From the NCBI RefSeq assembly GCF_963675165.1, contig NC_087377.1:6651122-6715121 (forward strand): 64,000 nt of DNA. Reading direction: 5' to 3'. The notes below the pieces were generated by a model, which made no database searches, had not been told where the DNA came from, and worked only from the letters and a program-made list of their open reading frames with translations. The position numbers were made by a program, and so were the translations under genes. The DNA comes from Halichondria panicea. Lineage: Eukaryota > Porifera > Demospongiae > Suberitida > Halichondriidae. Shown piece after piece: positions 10,731 through 22,380 of this stretch (position 1 is its first letter; each line of letters opens with the position of its first letter).

Positions 10731-10784
<54 letters not shown>

Positions 10785-10825
10785 ACCGTATACCTCGCTT
10801 GCGCATGCACACCGAGGCATAATAA
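10592..10825 (+). repeat. Dispersed repeat R, 3' part with CA microsatellite
   Basis: Runs from CATAACTCGAGAAC through ACTAGAAGCCTATAGAAAC and a CA repeat (10733-10776) to CTCGCTTGCGCATGC and CGAGGCATAAT. Related copies at about 28300-28405, 31645-31810, 31940-32125 and 46535-46765. The fixed 3' end and internal microsatellite recall a SINE-like or other non-autonomous family; no coding frame. Confidence 0.65.
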
Positions 10826-11029
10826 TGTTAAACCTTATTCATTCACCTATATAATGGTATCAGCACAACAATTGATGTTCCTATCTTAAGGTACGTACAA
10901 CTACTCAAACATTTGTGGTATCAGTTTACTTGCTATAGACTGGATGCACTATACACAGATGTGCTTTTAGTAAAGTGTTCAGACAGATTCTTGTAAGCGA
11001 TAGTTATTGAGATAATCGCATGTTGTCCT

Positions 11030-11640
11030 ATTATTCACTGTGATTCGTACAGCGATTAATCGCGTATATCAATAATTACACGTCGTTAAGGCAGTAATTG
11101 CATGTCGTCATTAACGACGTGCAATTACTGCCTTGACGACCGCACGTTCGAATAACAGCCGCGGCTAATTTTTTCACTGAAACTGCAGCTAAAAATGTCC
11201 TTAAAACTCCATCACGAACGATTAACAATCAATAGTATGGCTACTCGTGCAATAAGGGATTAATAGCATGAGTAACAAGCAATGGCAAGGATACTAATTG
11301 CACGAGGCGTACTAATCGTATGATGTGCTATTAGTGACAGGAGAGTGTACAGCAATTAATCCCGTATCACATCCGATCCAGTAATTGCACGTTGTCATTG
11401 ACAGCGTGCAATTACCTATCAAGTAATTGCACGCTGTCAATGACAATGTATAGTTTTCGAATAACGGCCACGGCCGAAAATATTAATAAAAACTGCAGAG
11501 AACTTCATGATGCACTCATTAACAAGCACTGGCAAGGTTAATAGAACTCGGCTATGTCTCGTGCAATTAGTATCCTTGCCATTGCTTGTTACTCGTGCTA
11601 TAATAATACCATAAATTATTGCACTCTTAGCGCATACTAG
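11030..11640. mobile_element. Foldback element with GTAATTGCACGTCG arms (copy A)
   Basis: Carries several complementary blocks such as GTCGTTAAGGCAGTAATTGC and GACGTGCAATTACTGCC, then TAAGGGATTAATAGC and GCAATGGCAAGGATACTAAT with inverse partners near 11550-11600. Related shorter copies at 47000-47600 (B), 56650-57010 and 59150-59485 in the opposite orientation. No transposase frame. Likely a foldback-type transposon. Confidence 0.65.
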
Positions 11641-12065
11641 TGATTATCCTTATATGCACCTACCATGTATGGTAAAATTTTGGTCACATGAACGTCTCAG
11701 TGACTCAGGCAAATTTCTTCTTTGTTCCCATTTGACCAGATGTACGTGGCAGTGTTGGCAAGACATGGCAAAATTTTCTATCTTTCCTTCTCGTCCATGA
11801 CAACCGACAACCTGCACCTACATGGGTAGATCTAAGTAAAGGTGGTAAATCTTGATACCAAAATGCCTGACCTCTTTTGCCACAAAGCTCAAAGCTAGAT
11901 TTGGGATAAATGAGCCCCACCCTAGCCCTTCCTCTATCCATCCATTCCAGGTCTAGATGCAAATATTCATTTGTAAAATTGTTGACCATTACCTTTGTTG
12001 CAGTATTTTATGCAATGAAGACTGATGTTGCTATTCTGTTTGTGATTGTTTTTTTCTTAAAACAG

Positions 12066-15000
12066 GGTCTTGTTAGACCAGAAATAATTGGTGCAGTTGT
12101 CCTACCACATGGTGAGTAGAATATCTAATATCAGTTATGAAAACATTTTATAATCATGACTTTTTTATAAAGCACCGTACCGGTACTGTAAAAACTCGAT
12201 TTGAATAGAGGGCACCTTAAATCGAGGTTTTACGGTATACCGCGTACCGTAGTACCTCAAGGCTCGATTTAAGGCGACACTTTTTAATCACAATTCCAGA
12301 GGTCGCTTCTTATAGAAGTTAAAAAATTATTTTGAAGTCCTGGTGTCGCATATTTAGAGAGTTGCGTCTAATTAGAGGTAACTCCACCTAGTCTATTTGC
12401 CTCGATTTCAGGCCACATAAAGGGTCGTCTTGAATCAAACTCTTACGGTAGATCTACTTGATACAGCGCTAAAACAAAATTCCACTTTCTGGTGCATTTT
12501 TAGAAATCCAAAAATCGCGTTCAATCTGAGCTGGCACTTAATCATGTAGGCACTGCAATCTCTTAGTACGTGTCAAAACACCATGACTGTGTACATTCCG
12601 TCACGCTTTATCAGTCTCACAAACGGTGCCATGTACTGCACGGCCATCATAACATAAATGTCACAGACAGCACACAAAATTTACTAAATCAGGACACACC
12701 GATGTAGTAAAGTGTGAAATCGCTTTAATTAGCGTGAGCCCAATTTTTTTCAGATTTCAACAGCTATAATTATTCAGTCTATATGTAGACTTTCACCAAG
12801 GTTAGCATTAGATGGGCGTGGCCTGTCTATATATACAATGTAGGCTATTGTCAGCTTTCACTTTGTTCAAACGATTGTCATCTACACTGTTGCAAATCTT
12901 TTGTTAATATAGCAGGCTACGGGTAGCTATCAGAATGCTATTAGATGGCTAGAAACCTTCTATATCTACTTTCTTTAATCCACTTCCGTTTGTTGTGACG
13001 TTATTGTTTTACTGAGCATATATGATGTTATCTAAAGCCCCCAGATACCGGGTGAGATTAGCGCATGCGCAAGATCTGCCTTGGCATGCTTTTTTATGAG
13101 CGTCATAATAATTAGCAAACATAGCGCTTTTTAGAAATTGCGTTCAGTCTGAGTTGGCGCTTAAATTATGGTACCGCTGTAATTAGTATCAGGCGGCAAA
13201 ATTATACTGCATGCTAAAGGTTTGATGTTGCTGCAAGACTATAGATCTTGATCATGCATGGTAGTCTAGCAGTCTTATACTGTAGTTAGTGTAAACACAG
13301 CACCACTATAATTTTAATGTGAGATTCTAAAAGAAAAAGAAGAGCCAACTGTTCACAGATGCAAATTTTGTGTGGTTCTTATATAAAAAGGTGTGTTTGT
13401 GATGCCAAGGCAATCGCTTTGGAATTTTTATGAGGACGCATTCAATGCTATAGCTGCAATACTGTACATGTATTACTGTCTAGATGTAACTGTAAAAACG
13501 ATCGACCTAGCTGCGAGAGAGATTGCACTTTACTCTAGACTAGCCATAGCTATCATAATTTAAGCGCCAACTAGGAATGACAATTTTTGGGGCTAGAAAA
13601 AGCTCTTACGCCACTTGAGAATTTTTGGAGCGCTGCAATTATATCAGTCAACTATGATGATCTAGTTAATAAAAGACTGAAAGTCGATCGGCTTCTCGTT
13701 CACATGCAGGTGGAATAGCACTTGACCCCTCTCATTTCAAAACCACCAACAAGACTTCTCTGGCTCAAGCATGGGAGATTCACAATGCTTGTATGAAAGT
13801 AAGTTTAGAAATTACTGATATAGACTATAAATTATAGATATTCATCGGTAGTTATATAGGGCTCTTAATGTTCGTCAAAGGACACTACATAATATTAAAT
13901 AATGTTATAACGATGATAATTATTATAATCGTCAACATAACTAGATCTCACCCTGCTGACGTATAATATTTAGGCTGGCAAGCTGATAGAGGGGCTAAAG
14001 CCAGACCTCATCCTACTGAGCACCCCTCATGGAGTGGCTGACCAGACTAACTTCCAGTTCTATCTTAACTCAAAGGTACTCACTAATATAGTTTTTTTCA
14101 TCTATTTCATGTACGTAACGAGAGCTTGATGATTCAGTATAGTGTATAGGGATACCAAGACAGTGTCAAATTCTCAAATGAAAATCATGAACGATTGGGA
14201 TTTGTAATCAAACTTTTACTGTGTTGTATATAATCAGCTTGTGCACAATATATTATTGTTAGGCTGTGCATTTATGGTGTTACAGTAGGTAGCGATACGT
14301 AATTATGTCACAAGTTGTTTTGCCTTCTCTATTGATTGCCACGTATGTGTGTGTAGGGTTTTGGGAGCACCGATACTGACAACTGTGCTTGTCCCCCTTG
14401 CTGTTACAACGTCTCTGTTGACTTGGATCAAAATGTCTCCAAGGACCTCGTTATTGAATTGAAGGTACTTATTTACGACTATCTATAACATCTCCTATCA
14501 ACAAGGTATTGTTATAAGGAGTTTTTATACGCTCAGAATATCAGTATCTTTGATCGTTTAAACCCTAAACCTATAATCCATGAATTCAGATTTATTTCTT
14601 GGTGCTATAGGCTATGAGTCGTAATGTGAGTGGTCTGGTAGGGTTTGGAGATGCTGTCCCCTTTCCTCTTGCCTGGGGGGAGGTCATTCCCCTGCACTTC
14701 CTGTTGGGTGGAGCCAGAGTGGTGGTGCTCTCTCAGCCCAACAGGAGGTACACGGACAGTGTACAAATGATTCCTGAGCTGCTAGAGATGGGTGAGTACG
14801 TGACAATGCCTCGATGAGATTCTTAAACATGTTTTCACACTCTATATCCCTACATGATTGTATATATAGGGACGTCACTGTTCAGTGTACTTGAGTCGTC
14901 AAACCTGAAAGTGGTGGTAGCCATCAGTGCTGACCTGGCACATACTCATGACCACAATGGACCCTATGGCTATTCAAATGCCTCCCAGCCATTCGATGAT

Positions 15001-16266
15001 GTGAGTATTCTATCATACACTAGCTTTACCAGGTAACTATGCATACTGGTACACCTAAGCACACACAGAATTTCATTGGATACTTTTTGTGTTTCGCTGC
15101 TAACATAACTAGTTATTGCTATGGTACGGCGTAGTCTATTTATTATTTGTTTATTCAGGCCCTAGGAAAGTGGGCGGAATCGCTTGATTCCCAGGCTCTT
15201 TTGCACACTGCTGCTAGTCTGGTGGATCGCGCCTTGTCCTGTGGATTCACTGGTTTGGTTATGCTACACGGACTCATGGAAAGCATGTGAGTGTGTACAG
15301 TACCAAGGGCGTATAAAGGAGAAAAGGGCATGCAACAGTTTGCGAGCCAAAACCAAAGTGGGCGATGGAAAAGAACAGTAATATCTATTTAGTATATATC
15401 CTGTCTATATATAATTATGGCTTTAAAATTGGTTCTTCTTCTTTATACGCCCTTGACAGTACATAATTATTTGCTCATTTAATTTGCATCACTATATAAG
15501 GTCAGGGTGTCATACAAGGGGGTGGGGGGATTTGCATTTAGGTACTAGTTGTGACAAGAACGCAAAGGCAACCCAAAACTCACCAGAATACACCCAAGAC
15601 CATCACCGACTCAACATTTCCGCATGTCCCCCTGGGTCGGCGATGTTGCACACACTAACAGGGTATCAAAATACACCTTTTTTTAGCAAAATGTTCTGGT
15701 GATCGACTTTTAGACACCCCTTTCAGAATTCCTGGATCCACCCCTGCAGGTGTCTTTATTTCCCCCTTTACTTCAAAATCCTGTATTTTTGGTATGTAAC
15801 ATTGGCTTATGCACCAATCCCACAAACATTATTCCAACATTGAATAAAGTATTTGGAGAAAACCAATGCAGTTATAATTATACCATCTATACCGTATAGC
15901 GTGTAATTTTCGTGGGGAAAAATATTCGTGTTTTCGTGGTTGGAGGTCTGACCACGAATATTTTACCCATGAATGAAGCGACCTTGCCTACCTTTACCTG
16001 CAGTGCAAGCTCCAACCACGAAAATATTACCCACGAAATGTCTCGATCAATATTGCTGAACCACGAATATTTTGTCCCCCGAAAATTACCCGCTATACGG
16101 TACATTGTAGACTAGTTATCGATAAACGTCTTTTACACTTGTACATGCACACACGCTAAAACACAGAGGTTTAAAGTTCTGGACTTCTGAACTATTAGTC
16201 AATCACCATCCAAGTTATTATGGTATGATAGTAGCAACATTTCTAAAGACAGTACTAAATAATTAG
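12066..16266 (+). CDS. Extradiol dioxygenase-like protein, LigB/class III type (copy A)
   Basis: Predicted exons 12066-12111, 13710-13798, 13974-14075, 14357-14464, 14611-14791, 14870-15000, 15159-15286 and 16167-16266, all with AG/GT borders and consistent phases, giving about 294 residues; only a short first exon with the start codon is missing. The joined protein begins GLVRPEIIGAVVLPHG and contains PHGGIAL, STPHGVADQTNF, DNCACPPCCYNVSV, AWGEVIPLHFL, HNGPYGYSNAS and ends HHPSYYGMIVATFLK. These match class III extradiol ring-cleavage dioxygenase subunit B proteins, where the PHG and TPHG histidines are expected non-haem iron ligands. Length is normal for the family. All exons are open, so it is likely functional; the substrate is unknown. 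The last intron hosts a MITE missing in copy B. The unspliced upstream frame (ATG at 12016) looks like an intron tail, not a leader. Confidence 0.85.
12165..12460. mobile_element. Intronic inverted-repeat element(s)
   Basis: In intron 2. Starts GCACCGTACCGGTACTGTA and AAACTCGATTTGAATAG, with inverse TTAAATCGAGGTTTTACGGTA at about 12220-12238, then a second series TACCTCAAGGCTCGATTTAAGG ... AACTCTTACGGTA. Same arrangement at about 48185 in copy B and, in part, at 62983-63080 in copy C. Looks like adjacent or nested decayed MITEs. Confidence 0.5.
15892..16100. mobile_element. CCGTATA MITE with TA target duplication, absent in copy B
   Basis: 209 bases from CCGTATAGCG to CGCTATACGG, flanked by TA (15890-15891 and 16101-16102). 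In copy B (about 52018-52028) the same flanks meet with a single TA, so this is a filled/empty site pair. Inner arms ATATTCGTG / CACGAATAT repeat several times. It lies in the last intron of the dioxygenase gene. The TA duplication fits a Tc1/mariner-type transposase acting in trans. Confidence 0.9.
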
Positions 16267-16721
16267 TTGTTGTTGTGATTGACTATGTGCATGTGTTAAG
16301 TGCACGTTGCCATTTAGTGCAAGTTGTATGTGCAGATACCACCACAATTCACCGTTATATAATAACACATTTCTATTTTTCTATTGTAGAATGTAATGTG
16401 AGAATCTAAGTATAACTGTGACACCAGAATAATTGGCAGTCAATAGATTATCAATACAACAACCGTCTTAGAGTAACAGTCATGTATTCGCCACAGTTAA
16501 TTGTGCATGGTTATAATCCATGTCAGTTAGACCACCTCAGCAGTTCTGTACTACATTGTACCTTGCAAGGGTTTGTACGCCCTTGATTGTACATTTAGAT
16601 CATTCGTGCGTGATGCCACTCTCACACTCACTCCCACACTTCAAGGCAATTTGGGTATGTGTAATTAAATCACACCCCATAATTCTTGAACTAGCATTAC
16701 AGTATGGTACGTCTATAATTA
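16267..16721. other. 3' region of the dioxygenase gene, no further gene
   Basis: Follows the stop codon of the dioxygenase gene. No second exon or gene is supported. Conserved with indels in copy B. Confidence 0.4.
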
Positions 16722-17980
16722 CAGTAAACTCTCGCTGTACGGTCACCTCGATATACAAGTCGTTTCGTTTGGTAGCTTGATCTTTACTGCACAAAACTCA
16801 CCCTTAAAAAGCGGTGCTATTCTGTATACCAGCCAGTTTTGGCTGCCCCATAGCCTCGTTCCCAGTACAAGAGCCGATTTGTCTTTAAAATAACGCTAGG
16901 GCGACAACTAGGCCTGGTATTAATTGTATGTGGGCGTGGTTGGAAGTTGATGGGTGTAGCCGAAAACTGTATTGTAAAAACATGAGATAAAACCGAAATT
17001 TATGATACTGTATACTCCTATAGTCCATGCACGTATGCTAGTATTAAATAGTCTGGGTTCATGTGCATGGTCTATCAATATTTTTTAGTGTGCTGCTTTC
17101 AGTGAGCTCGTGCTCATCAGCTAAGAGTAGTACGATGGATGATCATGGGGGCTGGAGGGAAAATAGAGCTTCCTATAAAATTTAAGTGTACCATAAATAT
17201 TTACTGAAACTCATATGCAGTCATGGTCCACACAACACCAGCCAGCATGAGCAAATGCCGTAACGTCAATACTATTAAACAAGGATTGTACTGTGTCTAT
17301 AGCTTAGTAAAATTTCCAATGGTGAGAAGGGAGTTTATATTGGCTCACCTTGACTTGCAACACTCTAAGATACCAGAGATCTATGCCTAGAGTCTTATGG
17401 TGTATCTAAATTTCCCAGAACTGGTCCTATCAACCTTGTAGTCAATTCATATTAGTTATAGGTCATAAATACGTCTATAATTACAGTAAACTCTATTGTA
17501 ATCATGTCATTCAAAGGGTAGCGACTGGCCTATTCTTTTGTGAGAGTGATGCTTCGCACAAGATAGCGCATACGTAACTCGACTCCCAAACATTTGCACA
17601 CGGACATGGGTAATTACGGTAGCTTTTACGGAGTAAGTGTTTTTACGTACACCTTTAGTGTTGTTCACTCAGGAATTCGCTCGTTTGAGTGAATACCTAA
17701 GCGAATTCTAGATACAATCATACTAGGCGTTGTTGACCTAGCGTATTTTAGAGACAAATTGGCCTGGGAACGAGGCTATAGCTGCCCCACAAACTTAATA
17801 CGTTGCGTTTTGGGAGAGCATTAATTCATTATCCTCGAGACAGAACTGTAAATTAGTTTAGATTCGAGGTAGGGACCGCTATTTAGCTGCGGCTACTTTC
17901 TAAAATACAACCACCTCGCTATATATTTCGGCCAAGCTGTACTATCCTAAGGGTAACCGGATTATAATTTGAGTCTACTG
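16722..17980. mobile_element. CAGTAAACTC/GAGTCTACTG element interrupted by a second element
   Basis: Begins CAGTAAACTCTCGC after TA (16720-16721) and ends GAGTCTACTG before TA (17981-17982). Arms GTACGGTCACC and GGTAACCGG are inverted partners. A related half is at about 31377-31520 and the copy B version at 52606-53896. The TA-CAGTAG(A) ends are typical of pogo/Tc1-mariner-derived MITEs. Its middle is occupied by the element at 16851-17780, so it is the older insertion. Confidence 0.65.
16851..17780. mobile_element. Nested TAGCCTCG element with 9-bp duplication
   Basis: TAGCCTCGTTCCCAG at the left end mirrors CTGGGAACGAGGCTA at the right, with further paired arms (GATTTGTCTTTAAAATAACG / GTATTTTAGAGACAAATTGG). 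GCTGCCCCA stands on both sides (16842-16850 and 17781-17789), as after a Mutator-like insertion. The interior holds no protein-coding frame that I can support. It sits inside the older CAGTAAACTC element. Confidence 0.75.
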
Positions 17981-17989
17981 TATATGCAG

Positions 17990-18331
17990 TATAGTTATAA
18001 CCAGGAGTGCATGAATATAACATAACAACTCAGTTGGATGAATGGGCCTGTAGCCGCCTGTTTAATATTGTTGCTTCCCACTTTATACATAAAATTGCCA
18101 AACCCTGTAAATCTACATGCATGCATTTAATAACTACAGGTAAATACTGTATTATAGCTGATCATAGTAGTTACACAGCATAATTATACCGTGATGTAAT
18201 TGTATTCATTGCATAGAGTCTATAGGTCTACTAGGTGTCTACACTATTGATAGCTAGTAAAATTTCGCAATCCTTTCCTAGCACCAACTTTTGTATCCGA
18301 CACTGCAAATAGAGCAACAACACTATACAAA
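17990..18331. promoter_or_regulatory. Upstream region of the GTPase-like pseudogene
   Basis: AT-rich leader conserved with many indels in copy B (about 53900-54229). No element can be named. The last 30 bases before the ATG (CACTGCAAATAGAGCAACAA) are well conserved and are probably 5' UTR. Confidence 0.35.
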
Positions 18332-20315
18332 ATGGCTATGCCCCTGGTCACCCTGCCTGATGCTGAGGAGGGTCCTATCACTGTAACAACACCCATTGCC
18401 GACATCATTCCAAAGATCGCAGCAAGCAGTAAATGGAGAATCCTTGTGTATGGTATTAATGAGTCTGGTCAACAAGAGGCAAATGAGCCCCATATGCATC
18501 TCCTGAGTGGTATTCTTGGGAAAAAAATCACTCCTGAGGAGCTAACCTTTCCGAATTTTCACTTTCCAAGCAATGGTGTTACGGTGACAGTCCATATAGG
18601 ATCTCATTCTGATTGCAAAATATCTCATGACAAAGTTAATTTGATGGTGTACTTCATCTCTGTGAATAGAAAAATCGTCAACCACTCCCATGTAGTTAAA
18701 ATAGGAGAGATCACGACTGCACGCGGAGCTATGGTCTGGAAGCACTCTGTTATTGTGTTTACTGGTGTTGATGTCATTGCTGACGCGTATGCACTAAAGA
18801 CTGGAGATGTAGCTACACGATTGGAGGGAATACTGGACTCTTGGACCACTACAGTTCAACAAGCTCTTGACTCAGCAATTGCAAACGAAGAAGTAGGTAT
18901 CAAACCAGAAGAAGTGTTGTTACGACCAGCAGGACGACAAAATCAGCTCGATCTACCAATTCCACATACACAATGGTTTTCACTTCTTTGGTTAGGATGC
19001 TTTCTGTCATCTAAAGTCAACTCAACACCTGCCATTCTAAAGGTGGCTCAAGGCAGGATAGCAAACATCGTGACGGATAGTGACATAGACCAGTTACAGC
19101 TGTTCGAGCAACATATTCAAGTCAAAGAAAATAGTATACAGCTCCCCCAGAATAAGAGAATCGATCTCGGTTCAGCTATTGCCGGTGCTGCTGTTGTTGG
19201 AGCCACAATCGGTGCTGTTATCGGTACATTGGCAATTGGTGTTCCTTTGTTTGGAGTAGCTGCTGGTACTGGGCTTGTACTGGGAGCAGTTATTGGAGGA
19301 GGATTTGAAGTTAGCATTGCAGGTGCTGCTCTGGGTGGGAACTACAAGGTAGCAAAGGATAAGCAGATGGAAAAAATTGATGCTTCTGAGCTGAAGCTCT
19401 ATTACGCTGAGCTTCTATCTCGAATTCCAAAAATGAGTGCGTATCTGACAACATGGGCTGAAAAACAACTCAATTACAAGATCGTTGTTACTGGTGTGAA
19501 AGGTGAAGGTGTTTCCACAGTAGCAGCTGCACTTATAGGTAAACCACCCAGAGAAAGTGGCTCAGGTCTTCTTTATCTGCAGCAAATTATCCGTATGAAA
19601 GCAAATCTGCTCGTTTATGATTTCCAGGGGTTTTCCAAAAGTGGGAGGCAAGCAACTTAAGGCAAAAGAGTTTCAAAACAACAAAAATACTCACCTGCTA
19701 GTATTTTGTATACCAATGACATCACCAAAAGAGGATTTTGTGTATTCTCCACATGTCAAGTACTTGGAGCGGCTGTGTGAAGTCAATGACAAGATTCTAT
19801 GCAACACAGTTATTGCTCTCACTCATGCAAACGAGATGAGGGCTGAAATGAACAAGCGAAACGATTTGTCACAAACAAGCCTCCACCAGTTTTTCCATGA
19901 TGAGCTCAGAAGATGGAAGCTGCAAATATCCATGGTACTTGAAAAATACATTCATATCGACAGTGAAATCCCAAAAAAAAATCCCAGTAGTTCCAGTTGG
20001 AAATTCGAAGCAAGTGATCGATCTATCCGATGACGAAACTCCTTCCCCAGCCACCCAGTACCATTGGCTTTCTGAGATGCTTCTCCTCGCAATGCCAGCA
20101 ACAAAAGCAGAAGGATTGCCTGCTCTTATTGAAGCTAATCAACAACGAATTAGTAGCAGACTATGTCATTATCCAGATATAATGCTCCCGAACTAATCAT
20201 CAAAGCCAAATGCTCAATGTTTTCAAAGGCTGGGGTACAAGATAAGAAACAGCCAGGAGAGGCGATCGGTATCATCCTAGGAGTTAAAGAATTAGAACCG
20301 GATCAAACAGAGTAA
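18332..20315 (+). pseudogene. Tandem pseudo-GTPase-like protein gene, frameshifted (copy A)
   Basis: Homologous over its length to the intact 657-aa gene at 54230-56203. The first 430 or so codons are open. A G run at about 19627-19631 has one extra G relative to B (frameshift), a second shift lies in the A run near 19971-19981, and a third near 20177-20183 before the final stop equivalent at 20313-20315. A 9-base in-frame deletion (LVE relative to B) is near 19670. The remaining frames keep the sequence KTHLLVFCIPMTS, ALTHANEM and QYHWLSEMLL, so decay is recent. The start at 18332 aligns with the ATG at 54230 in B. A truncated product of about 442 residues could still be made. Confidence 0.8.
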
Positions 20316-20814
20316 ATTGACTCAGTTTTTAGCCTAGTATTCCATGCATGCGTGATAATAATTATAATGAGTGCAGTTTTAAAATCCATTTGTGCCTATA
20401 ATGAATTAATAAAATTCTAGCATCAAACTTAATTATTTTGATGATGCTATTCACCATCCTGTTTACCTGTGCATATAATATACCCATAGACAAAGCACAT
20501 TGTAGTCAAAGTGTACACCTGTGCATATGTACCTACTGTACACAAAGCAAGAAAACCTCTTCACTATCACGTTTAGAATTCATTACCTGTTACACCTACA
20601 GTACATCCAGTCTAGAGAGTTTAATACCAAAATAGATGAGTAATTGTACTTACAACTAAGATCTAAGAAATTGTGCTGATACCGAATAAGCTACAACATT
20701 ATTCAAAAATAATTATTTTCCAAAGTTGCTGTAGTGGAAAATCATTTTAGGTGAAAATGAGGGTGATTGTAAAAAAAATGTGTGTAACATCAATAATTAT
20801 CTCCAGAAATACCG
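20316..20814. other. End of segmental duplication, no gene
   Basis: 3' flank of the pseudogene; similarity to copy B continues weakly (for example around CTGTGCATATA near 20467) to about 20640 and then stops. The segment 20730-20790 is a relative of 9285-9330. Confidence 0.45.
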
Positions 20815-21448
20815 TATAATGTGGTTAGTAAGTGCATGCGCCTATAGGGAAAAAAGCAAGCCTCTATGCACCTATTAACCAGATGCACTTATAGAGGTTA
20901 ACCACGCCCATGACGTTTCAATAAAGCAAATCTCCATTAGCTGGCTCGATCGTTGTCTAGTCATATCAGCAGTAACACAACTAGTGAAAGAGACTAATTA
21001 ACATGTCTATTAGTTATGTGTTTTAGAACACTTATATAGACTTGGTTGTTTAGTTACCATGGTTTGTGTTATGGATAGTTAATGATCTCTGTACAGTTTC
21101 CTGGAGCAGAGCCTCCCTTAGTCTTTTGTTCTGTACAATAGTTCTTTGTTGTAAAGAGGCCCTGCGCGTCTCTCTGTACTACACCCTGCATGCATGTTCA
21201 GTTCTGTCAGTTGTTCTCGTTGTTCTCATTGTTCTCTAATTGTTGTGTGAAGCTAAACTAAACTCGAAGATATGCGCTGCACCGCTGCTTGTTAAATACT
21301 CTTGCCAACAATATCTATAAAGAAGTTTGGAGACCAGTTGTTGGGCAGAGAACTGTGCGGAAAACTATGCGCCTTCTATCGATCAACTCTTGGTCTGCTG
21401 ACCAGTATGCGCCTATTAGTTGATGTGCGCTTATTAACCAGATTATAC
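20815..21448. mobile_element. Inverted-repeat element with GTATAATNTGGTTA ends
   Basis: Left end CCGTATAATGTGGTTAGTAA (from 20814) and right end TTAATAAGCG-type complement (CGCTTATTAACCAGATTATAC, about 21428-21448) are inverted partners, both including ATGCGCCTAT motifs. A smaller pair (TAACCAGATGCACTTATAGAGG) lies near 20876. A degenerate relative is at about 28985-29240. No transposase. Confidence 0.5.
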
Positions 21449-21479
21449 AATAAAGTGCTTCTGGACAAAATTTCCTTAG

Positions 21480-22140
21480 TTTTATTCAAGCTTAATTTTT
21501 GGACCTTAGCCGTAAGATCTTCTTCAAATCTCTTTCTAACCGAAACGGCACTAAAAACTAGCAATTTTTAGCACTGTGGAGGATGTGTAGATATTTAAGC
21601 AACATTGAACTTTTCATAAGATAGCCAAACTATCTATAGATGTTGTGATAAAGTTCCAAACCTTAGCCGGAAACCGTTGGCCTTTTCTCTCCCTAACCGA
21701 TTACTATAACAATGAAAGCACGGCGGGTGCTGATGCCTCGGTGGAGGTGCCAAAGCTACATAACATAAAGCTACTAATAGCTAGCTTTTATACACACATT
21801 TATTATAATTTTTATCATGATGAACATTTTTAATTTTGCATGCAGAATCCAGAATCCAGAATCACAGGGAAACTCAAAGAGTGGGTAATGATCGACCATG
21901 ATTGTTGTTAAAACGATCAATGCCAAAAGTTCAATGGCTGCACGTCAGCAGAGCTTTGCAGCTCTCTTCTCACTCTTGCAGCTAGCGTTCTAGTGCAGAG
22001 CTAACTAGTAAGTAGAGTAGCAACACTCGGTGAACAAGTTTTGCTACGGACTCTTCTAATTAATCACGAATGTTTGATGCTTGCAAAACATTCTAGTAAT
22101 ATGGTAAGCAAAACTAGGCATAACTCGAGAACGAAGCATT
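21480..22140. repeat. Diverged copy of repeat DNA from 9.1-9.7 kb
   Basis: Contains GCACGGCGGGTGCTGATGCC (near 21718) and GGGAAACTCAAAGAGTGGGT (near 21867), matching 9378 and 9527, and then GCATAACTCGAGAACGAAGC (repeat R). The part at 21490-21560 matches 9155-9215 in inverted orientation. Non-coding. Confidence 0.6.
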
Positions 22141-22144
22141 ACTG

Positions 22145-22221
22145 CCTGCAGTTGGAAATGATCAACAATTTTGAAACAAACTAACCATAAATGTCAATTG
22201 TTGATCATTTTCAACTGCAGG
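22145..22221. repeat. Foldback hairpin
   Basis: CCTGCAGTTGGAAATGATCA at the left pairs with TGATCATTTTCAACTGCAGG at the right around a 30-base loop. A short inverted-repeat element or relic. Confidence 0.7.
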
Positions 22222-22233
22222 CGGTATTTTACC

Positions 22234-22380
22234 GAGCGACGTATTGCAATTATCAAGCAATGTATTAAAATGATCGAGCGATGTAACTCTATATTTATCC
22301 AGCGATGTACATATTAAATATTTTATCTAAGAATGCAACTCTATACATCCAGCGATGATAAGTCATTCATTGAGCAATGA
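22234..22380. repeat. Degenerate direct repeats GAGCGATGTA
   Basis: Variants GAGCGACGTA, AAGCAATGTA, GAGCGATGTA, CAGCGATGTA, CAGCGATGAT and GAGCAATGAA recur at roughly 25-45-base spacing. It looks like a decayed minisatellite. No function can be assigned. Confidence 0.5.

Larger units (their letters stand above)
61..20640. repeat. Segmental duplication, copy A
   Basis: This block recurs in direct orientation as copy B (about 36848-56615). The offset is 36787 at the left end, 36795 through 1.3-9.7 kb, 36137 near 14.6-15 kb and 35898 at 18.3 kb, the changes coming from transposon insertions and small indels. From about 1288 to 11268 the copies are nearly identical; by eye I saw only a handful of substitutions (for example 3944/40739). 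Outside that core, substitutions and indels are frequent, and the last gene is broken here but intact in B. Homology fades after about 20640. The left edge lies near the window start, so the true border may be slightly outside what can be judged. Confidence 0.95.

Noticed and set aside
10733-10776. CA tract as a regulatory Z-DNA site
   Set aside because: It is an ordinary microsatellite internal to a dispersed repeat and occurs in most copies of that repeat.
12016-12119. Open frame from ATG 12016 giving a hydrophobic leader fused to the first dioxygenase exon
   Set aside because: The leader is the pyrimidine-rich end of an intron with a TTAAAACAG acceptor; in the third copy the same tract has an extra T that would shift the frame while the exon is unchanged.
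15184-15381. 65-aa frame after the seventh recognised dioxygenase exon
   Set aside because: It is in another frame than the exon it overlaps; the true continuation is the exon at 16167-16266 with HHPSYYGM.
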